NCBI GenBank assembly: GCA_012931725.1
Contig: CM022949.1
Span: forward strand, 4,871,934 to 4,935,933
Direction of reading: 5' to 3'
Source of the DNA: Litsea cubeba
Lineage: Eukaryota > Streptophyta > Magnoliopsida > Laurales > Lauraceae
DNA: 64,000 nt
Under the pieces are notes generated by a model. That model worked only from the letters and a program-made list of their open reading frames with translations. It was not told where the DNA came from and searched no databases. Made by a program: the position numbers and the translations under genes. Shown piece by piece: positions 58,501-64,000 of the stretch. The first letter of the stretch is position 1. Each line of letters opens with the position of its first letter.

Positions 58501-61500
58501 TTCTCAGTGGAGTAGGTCGAGTTTGACCGAACCACTTAAATGGTACGACATGACCATCAAATATATTGGATTGGAAGTTTGAAGGCAACTTACCAATCCC
58601 ATGCCCTAAGCATTTTGTTCATTTAGTTTTGAACCGTTCTTGTGAATTTAAACAACTAGGGTCAAATATAAACTCCACCAAACTTAATACGAGAAAAATT
58701 AGACAACATCTGAAAATGAAATGGATACATTAAATGTTTTTTTTATGATTTAAAAACTTTAAAAATGAAATTTGAAATTGATTTTAAACAATTTGCATTC
58801 CTTTGAACCAACTAAAAGTCTTAAAGGGGCTCCAATCTCGGAATTAGCTATTTAATGCAACTTTTCATGTATTGGTTAATCTAATAGTGTACATTAATCA
58901 GTTTAAACTTGGAATGCTAACTATTCAATGGAAAGTGTGCAATTGTATCAATAAAAAGTATGCCACATATAAGTGAAAATCATCTTAATGAAAAGTCTCA
59001 CGCATCACATGTGATCAGTTCTCTTACAAATTTAGATAAATTTAGATCAGATAGAATTTATAAATATGATAATAAATATCCAGATAGGATTTATTATTTT
59101 TTTATACTAAGAATTAACTTGATAGTGGAAATAACCTAGGTTGAGTTGAAACTTGGGGATATCCCATAAATAGTATTGATGTTTGTCTTAATGATTGTGA
59201 ATTTAATAGGTGGGGTCTATCGTAGTGTTTTACACCTTTTATATAATTCACGATTTATAAGAGTCAAAGCCATACAAAAAAATAAAATAAAAGAAATCAA
59301 ACTCTACCCTTTCTCCCTCGGCAGGTATGCATGGTAGCACATCAATTACATAAAAAGTTTCCCCCTCTTCTTCAGTTCTACATTGTTAGTGTGGATTTGT
59401 CTTTATTCAATAATGTTGTTATTTTTTATAAATTATAATAACTTATTATTTTTATTAATCAATTACGTATATTATATATTCATTTGGGTTTAATTTTATT
59501 GCATAATGATTATCATAAAAATAAAAGCTTGATTACCATGCTTAAAGTACAACACATAAGTATGAAAAAATAATAATTACAGTATCTATAGTATGAAAAT
59601 ATAGGTATTTTTATAAATGGGAGGTGCCCCTATGAAAGCATCTCTCACCTTACTATGAGAGATAAGGTGGGGGCCCTCACATCCATATTCAATGCCAACA
59701 ACTTAAATGGGAGGGCCCCCACCTTATCTCTCATAGTAAGGTGAGAGATGCTCTCATAGGAGCATCTCCCTTTATAAATACCTCATGGCTAAAGTCTAAC
59801 TATTTTAGGTTCTCATCCTCATCTAAAGTGGTTAGGTTATCATCCTAATCTAACTAGTAGTTTAATACTCTAAAGTGGTTAGGTTCTCATCCTCATCTAA
59901 CTAGTTTTAATATTGTTTGGATAAATATTTGTATACAATAGTTAGTTGGTCCAGTGGTTATGTTTACCTCTCAAATCCCAATGGTTGTGAGATCGAGTTC
60001 ACCTAGTACACACATTTTACTTATTTTTAAAAGTACATACAAGTTACTTGGCCCGACCCGACTCATCTCCAAGCATCAAAGAGGCCGTTGCAGGCCTTGC
60101 CAGTGGGCCGTGCCGTGCCAAGGTTTTTCCCTGGTGGGCCATTCCGTGCCGGCCCGCTAGCTGGGGCGGGCCGTGCCGGGCCGTTTGCAATGCCTGCACG
60201 CACGCATGCACACATGCAACAAATAATGCTCTTCAAGAAAAAACTCGACAACACAATGCTAATTTTAAGTTTTCAAGGTAGTTTTAATTAGTAACGTAAA
60301 ATTTTATTAAGGAAAAGAGAACCATACAACATACAACTACTATAAAGAGAACCAGCAGTCAGGAATAAGAGCATTATACGCAATACACACACAAATTAAG
60401 TACAGAAGTCAAAATGAAGAGACCATATTCACCGCCTTGTTTAGCAGGAGCATCCACCATAACATTCACATCAAAACCACATTTTATAGAAGATCTAAGC
60501 ATTTAAAAATCGGAGGTAATGGTCACCCGATTGTATGAAAACCAAATATGGCCCCCAAAGATTACTAAAAAAATTTCTGAATCATGAAAACACGCGACTT
60601 AAATTCATAGAACACCGTTTCTTTCTATTTTAAGTTTTTTTCTATCATTTATTTCACAACTTTCTAGGTTTTGGGAGGCTCTAGGGAATGACTTGGTCCA
60701 ACTCACTCGAGTCTCTTGCAACTTGGCTGAGTCACACCACCCCCCCCCCCCCCCCCCCCCCCCCATGTCCAAGTTATAAAACCAGGATGGCTACTCATTC
60801 TTGCAATTCCTTTAACATGGTTATGGTTTTGTTAGAAACCTTAACCAATGGAATTGACATTTAGTCTCCTTTTTTTTAGTGTGCATGTCTGGGGGAGAGC
60901 GGCACACTTTGGATTAGCATGCTATGTGCTGTGTAGTGTGTACATGGTAGATGAGTTGCCAGAAAATATTCCTTCTTAGAAGACTAACATAGCAGTCTAT
61001 GCCCAGTCTAAATACAGAGAACAAAAGACAAAATAGAAGCATACATCGGTAGAGTAGGATTCAAGATTAAGACCAGACGCAAGACCTCCATGAGCATATG
61101 GCACATGATAACCACCATCTAAATAATTGTCACAGAAGACCTGCAGAAAAAGAAATTGTTAACAGATATCATGATTAATCATTAGTATTACAGCAACATA
61201 ATTTAAAGCAAATTAAAAGGAAATTATTTCTGCTATATTCTAACCTTAGGTATTATATGGTTCTCAAAGAGCCTTTATTTCTTTCTTTTCTTCTTCTTCT
61301 TCACATAATTTAAAGCAAGTTAAAATGAAATTATTTCTGCTATATTCTGACCTTAGGCATTATGTGGTTCTCAATCATAAGAGCCTTTATAATACTGCAA
61401 CCAGCAACAGTAAAGGTGAGCCCATCTTTTACAAAAATGTGCTTTCAGCGTGGATAGATGATGACCCAATATAAGTCTTGCTGGATAATTCGTGACTTTC

Positions 61501-62175
61501 AATTGGAAACTTGCAGACTGACAGTCAGCATCCCAAATTAGATGGTCAAGTGGTTCAAAGTCAAACTTCAAAAATAGGGGAGGAGATGTTTGATTGCCTC
61601 CATTCCACATTATGACCTATCATATATATGGTTTGAATGACTAAAAGAGGAGCCCACATGTACAGCTTGAATGGCTGAGCAAACTACCACAACTGGAAGT
61701 TCTTATATTTCCCAATCTTTCTTTCCTTTTTGTTCTTATAAGGACTTGAAGTTAGAATGAAGCAGCTAATCTTGAGGATCAAACCTTCCAGTTACATTCA
61801 ATGGTATATTCACGTCTACAAACGTGCCTTAGTGAAGAATCAATCCCGCCAGTACTCAGTATCTCCCAAGAGCTTCCAAGCCATTCAAATTCCACTATCT
61901 TATCGTCTAGTTTGCCTTGAGGTGGAACATCCTTGCCCAAATTGATCAGTACAAATGGTCCCCATGTAGCTACATTCAATGGTATAAGCCCAAATTCCTA
62001 TTTTCATGACAAGAACAAGCATTGAGATTATCCCACTGTTAAGAAGAGCTCATAAGAAAAAGAAGAAGTCAACAGGTATCAAGATAACATTACTGCATAC
62101 ATTTACATCAAAGTTCTGGATTCCTCCAATTCGAGTAGCTTTCAGAAGTGCTCCATCTAACCCATATGTCCAGCC
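55596..62175 (-). CDS. CMO: Choline monooxygenase-like Rieske oxygenase, seven 3' exons; 5' part beyond the window
   Basis: Exons read on the minus strand: 62175-62101, 61997-61785, 61140-61045, 57014-56893, 56333-56240, 55858-55808 and 55736-55596 (stop TGA). All borders are GT-AG and all phases agree. The protein starts in the Rieske C-terminal loop (GWTYGLDGALLKAT), then PLNVATWGPFVLI, SSLRHVCRREYTIECNWK and the mononuclear iron site DNYLDGGYHVPYAH, and ends CSGRYAPAVEAAMHHFHCLL. Choline monooxygenase is a ferredoxin-dependent stromal enzyme that turns choline into betaine aldehyde, the first step of glycine-betaine synthesis. The [2Fe-2S] ligands and transit peptide would be encoded right of 64000. 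Introns carry a MITE, a hAT and a LINE, but the exons seen are intact. Confidence 0.92.
56483..56775. mobile_element. MITE in an intron of the choline monooxygenase-like gene
   Basis: The left end CCCGTTTGGCATTTTACTAG with TAAAGTCAAGTGGAG mirrors the right end, the inverse of GGGCCCGTTTGGTAACTTGA with CTAGTAAAGTCAAGTAAAG. About 40 terminal bases match with gaps. The target duplication is unclear. Confidence 0.72.
57015..58140. other. Intron sequence
   Basis: Part of the large intron between exons 61140-61045 and 57014-56893. Nothing recognised besides AT-rich DNA. Confidence 0.5.
59619..59770. mobile_element. Fold-back MITE nested in the hAT derivative
   Basis: Arms of about 60 bp (59619-59678 and 59709-59770) are near-exact inverses around roughly 30 bases: GGGAGGTGCCCC and CTCTCACCTTACTATGAGAG at the left, and their complements at the right. 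AT-rich TATAAAT flanks extend the symmetry. Confidence 0.82.
59941..60010 (+). mobile_element. Possible tRNA-like SINE fragment
   Basis: GTTGGTCCAGTGGTTATG is A-box-like and GAGATCGAGTTCACC is weakly B-box-like, with tRNA-like spacing. No tail or target duplication. Confidence 0.4.
60205..61044. other. Intron sequence
   Basis: Remaining part of the same large intron. Only the C homopolymer at 60740-60764 stands out. Confidence 0.5.
60740..60764. repeat. Homopolymer of 25 C
   Basis: An uninterrupted C run. Shorter runs lie at about 30548 and 58407. Confidence 0.95.
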
Positions 62176-62574
62176 CTACAACGCAAAGATATCTGGTCCT
62201 CATATTTTCTTTTCTTCAATTTTCACAATATACAGCTATGCATACATGAATCCGATCCACTTTTTCTTCTTTCTTCGATTCTAACAGTATATAGCTATGC
62301 AGAATATCACATGAACAAACATTCAGAAATCATATTCATTATCTAAATTCAACAAACATTATCGTGTTCAATTAATATTGACTGTAGCACATTCTGAACA
62401 ATGTTCTGCACCTTTAGAACTTCAAAGGTGGTTGTTAACTATTAAGTTATAAGAAAAAGCAAAAAGAACCTAATACATAAAATAGAAAATCGGATCGGTG
62501 AAATTTAAAAAAATAACACTGTTTATAAAACAAAAGTTAATATGGGAAGTTCCTGTGGAAAATATACCCAAGAA

Positions 62575-63460
62575 CCAAACCAAACCAAACCAAACCAAGC
62601 CTTTTCCCACTAGGTGGGGTCGGCTATATGGATTTGACGACGCCAATCAAATCAGTTTAGGGCCATGTCCTCCGTTAGATCCATGTAGGCAAGATCATGT
62701 TTAATAGTTTCTTTCCAACTTCTCTTGGGTCTCCCTCTCCCTCTCCTACTCTTGGCAAACTCCATGCTTTCACACCTTTTAACAGGTACCTCTGTTGGAC
62801 GCCTTCTAACATGGCCGAACCATCTCAGTCGATTTTCTCTCATTTTATCTCCAATCGGTGCTATTCCTACTATGCCCCTAATCTCCTCATTCCTAATCCT
62901 ATCTCTCCTTGTGATCCCGCACATCCATCTTAGCATTCTCATCTCCGCAACTTCCATCTTCTTGACATGATTATGCTTTACTGCCCAACACTCTGATCCA
63001 TATAACAACGCTGGCCGTACCGCCACCTTATAATACTTTCCTTTAACCTTGAGGGGGACTTTCCGATCACACAAGACCCCCGAAGCACTCCTCCATTTGG
63101 TCCACCCGGCTTGAATCCTGTGACTTACATCAGTATCAATCCCTCCATCCTGTTGCACCATAGATCCAAGGTACCTAAAGTTTTCTTTCTCTACTATCTT
63201 TTGTGTGCCCAAACTTACTTCTATGTTACCAGGTGTCCTACTTTGACTAAACTTGCATTCCATATATTCCGTTTTGCATCGACTTAGCCTAAACCCTTTT
63301 GTCTCTAATGTTTTCCGCCACAATTCAAGTTTAGCATTCACTCCTTCTCTCGTCTCATCCACTAAAACAATGTCATCTGCAAATAACATACACCACGGCA
63401 CCTCATCCTGGATATGTCTTGTAACCCTTTCCTAACCCTTTTATGGATTTGAGACCTAAT
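62575..63460 (-). mobile_element. 5'-truncated RTE-type LINE
   Basis: An exact 17-bp target duplication, GAAAATATACCCAAGAA, lies at 62558-62574 and 63461-63477. The minus strand encodes a reverse-transcriptase C-terminus of about 250 residues open from 63401 (MLFADDIVLVDETREG, RPALLYGSECWAVK, RLRWFGHVRRRPTEVPVKR, RRGRGRPKRSW). FADD is the catalytic motif. The 3' end carries a (TTGGTTTGG)-type tail, as in plant RTE elements. The N-terminal endonuclease is missing through 5' truncation. It lies in an intron of the choline monooxygenase-like gene. Confidence 0.95.
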
Positions 63461-63477
63461 GAAAATATACCCAAGAA

Positions 63478-64000
63478 GAACTAAATAAAATAAATGAATA
63501 AGACAAAAAAGAAGTGAGATATTATAACCTGAAAAATAAAAAATCATAGAGCCCTAGGTACAAAAACGTCACAATTCTTTATCTTTTACAAGCAAGTGGA
63601 ACCAGATATGCAATATAAAAAGTACGAGGTGGAAAGCCATTCAAAAAAAAAAAAAGTATTGAGGTGAAATTCAGTACACTGAAAGGGCACATGAATAAAA
63701 TATATAATCAAACAAGAGAATAATGCTTTGAACAATAACACAAACTCAACACAATACAAATTTGCAGCCTCTACATCTGAGAGCTTGAAGTGATCCAGTA
63801 TTTCTTCAATGTCAAGATAAGGTCTAAGAATGAAAGTGTAATGCAATAACAACCTCAACCTCAGGAAAGTAGATCTTCTAAGAACAAAACGGCACACAGG
63901 AGTAGAGCTTCAAGATGTCACAGAGAATCAAAATAAAACAAATTTTGTTGCATCAAATCTACAAGTCCTCTAAGCAATCTAGAAAGCCTTAAGAATTAAT
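63478..64000. other. Right edge, intron or flank
   Basis: No exon was recognised. A short frame (EEILDHFKLSDVEAANLYC, minus, near 63780) has no known match. Confidence 0.4.

Larger units (their letters stand above)
58149..60196. mobile_element. Non-autonomous hAT, deletion derivative of the family at 16234-19609
   Basis: It starts TAGGCATGTCAAATGGGCCG and ends with the inverse of CAGGCATTGCAAACGGCCC. Flanks CACGCACA (58141-58148) and CACGCACG (60197-60204) match in 7 of 8 bases. The first 350 bp match the promoter side of the hAT at 16234-19609, including TATAAATACTCTAACTCTCC. Then comes a phrase (CTCAGTGGAGTAGGTCGAGT) that in the larger element lies near its other end (16681-16725). The remaining interior of about 1.4 kb is unrelated and contains a fold-back MITE and a tRNA-like piece. 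Confidence 0.88.

Noticed and set aside
63586..63897. Minus-strand 103-codon frame at the right edge
   Set aside because: Does not resemble the Rieske domain expected upstream, and no family is recognised.

Overview
The window is nuclear DNA of a flowering plant. The evidence is GT-AG introns with consistent codon phase, plant-specific gene families, and a dense nest of plant transposons (Ty3 chromovirus, Ty1/copia primed by initiator tRNA-Met, hAT, MULE, RTE-type LINE, tRNA-derived SINEs, MITEs). I cannot name the species from sequence alone. Nothing here looks bacterial, organellar or viral. I found four host genes, all on the minus strand, and transposon remnants make up much of the rest.

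Layout. 3-4935: a broken Ty3/gypsy chromovirus pol. It is interrupted by a non-autonomous hAT element (2045-3744), which itself holds a second hAT element (2920-3458). Both insertions have exact 8-bp target duplications. 7030-13142: a DEAD-box RNA helicase of the RH29/DDX54/Dbp10 type, eight exons found and the 3' end missing. 16234-19609: a decayed hAT with a recognisable transposase. 22762-25809: two hAT elements, a nested Tourist-like MITE and a long fold-back repeat. 26529-27527: an intronless multi-pass membrane protein gene. 29919-32786: a SINE followed by a MULE with long terminal inverted repeats that may carry captured gene sequence.

34574-45724: the C-terminal tRNA-binding (EMAP-II/Arc1p-like) domain of a tRNA-synthetase-associated protein in three exons. 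One intron is about 10.6 kb and holds a fold-back MITE, a complete copia element (35342-40460) and a 3-kb LTR-like element (42016-45026). 48757-51733: a MULE whose decayed transposase is followed in frame by an OTU-type cysteine protease domain. 54138-55004: another hAT. 55596 to beyond 62175: a choline monooxygenase-like gene, seven 3' exons, with the Rieske-domain exons outside the window. Its introns hold a MITE, a 2-kb hAT deletion derivative (58149-60196) and a 5'-truncated RTE LINE (62575-63460).

The host genes do not form an operon or a visible pathway cluster: one acts in rRNA processing, one in tRNA handling, one in glycine-betaine synthesis, and one is of unknown role. Exon boundaries were set by reading splice sites, checking phase continuity and comparing with remembered family sequence; no alignment was run. 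I saw no convincing undescribed biological system. The most unusual items are the MULE-OTU element, the MULE with palindromic GACGACGTCGTC repeats, the fold-back element around a tandem-repeat loop, and the 3-kb non-coding LTR-like element.
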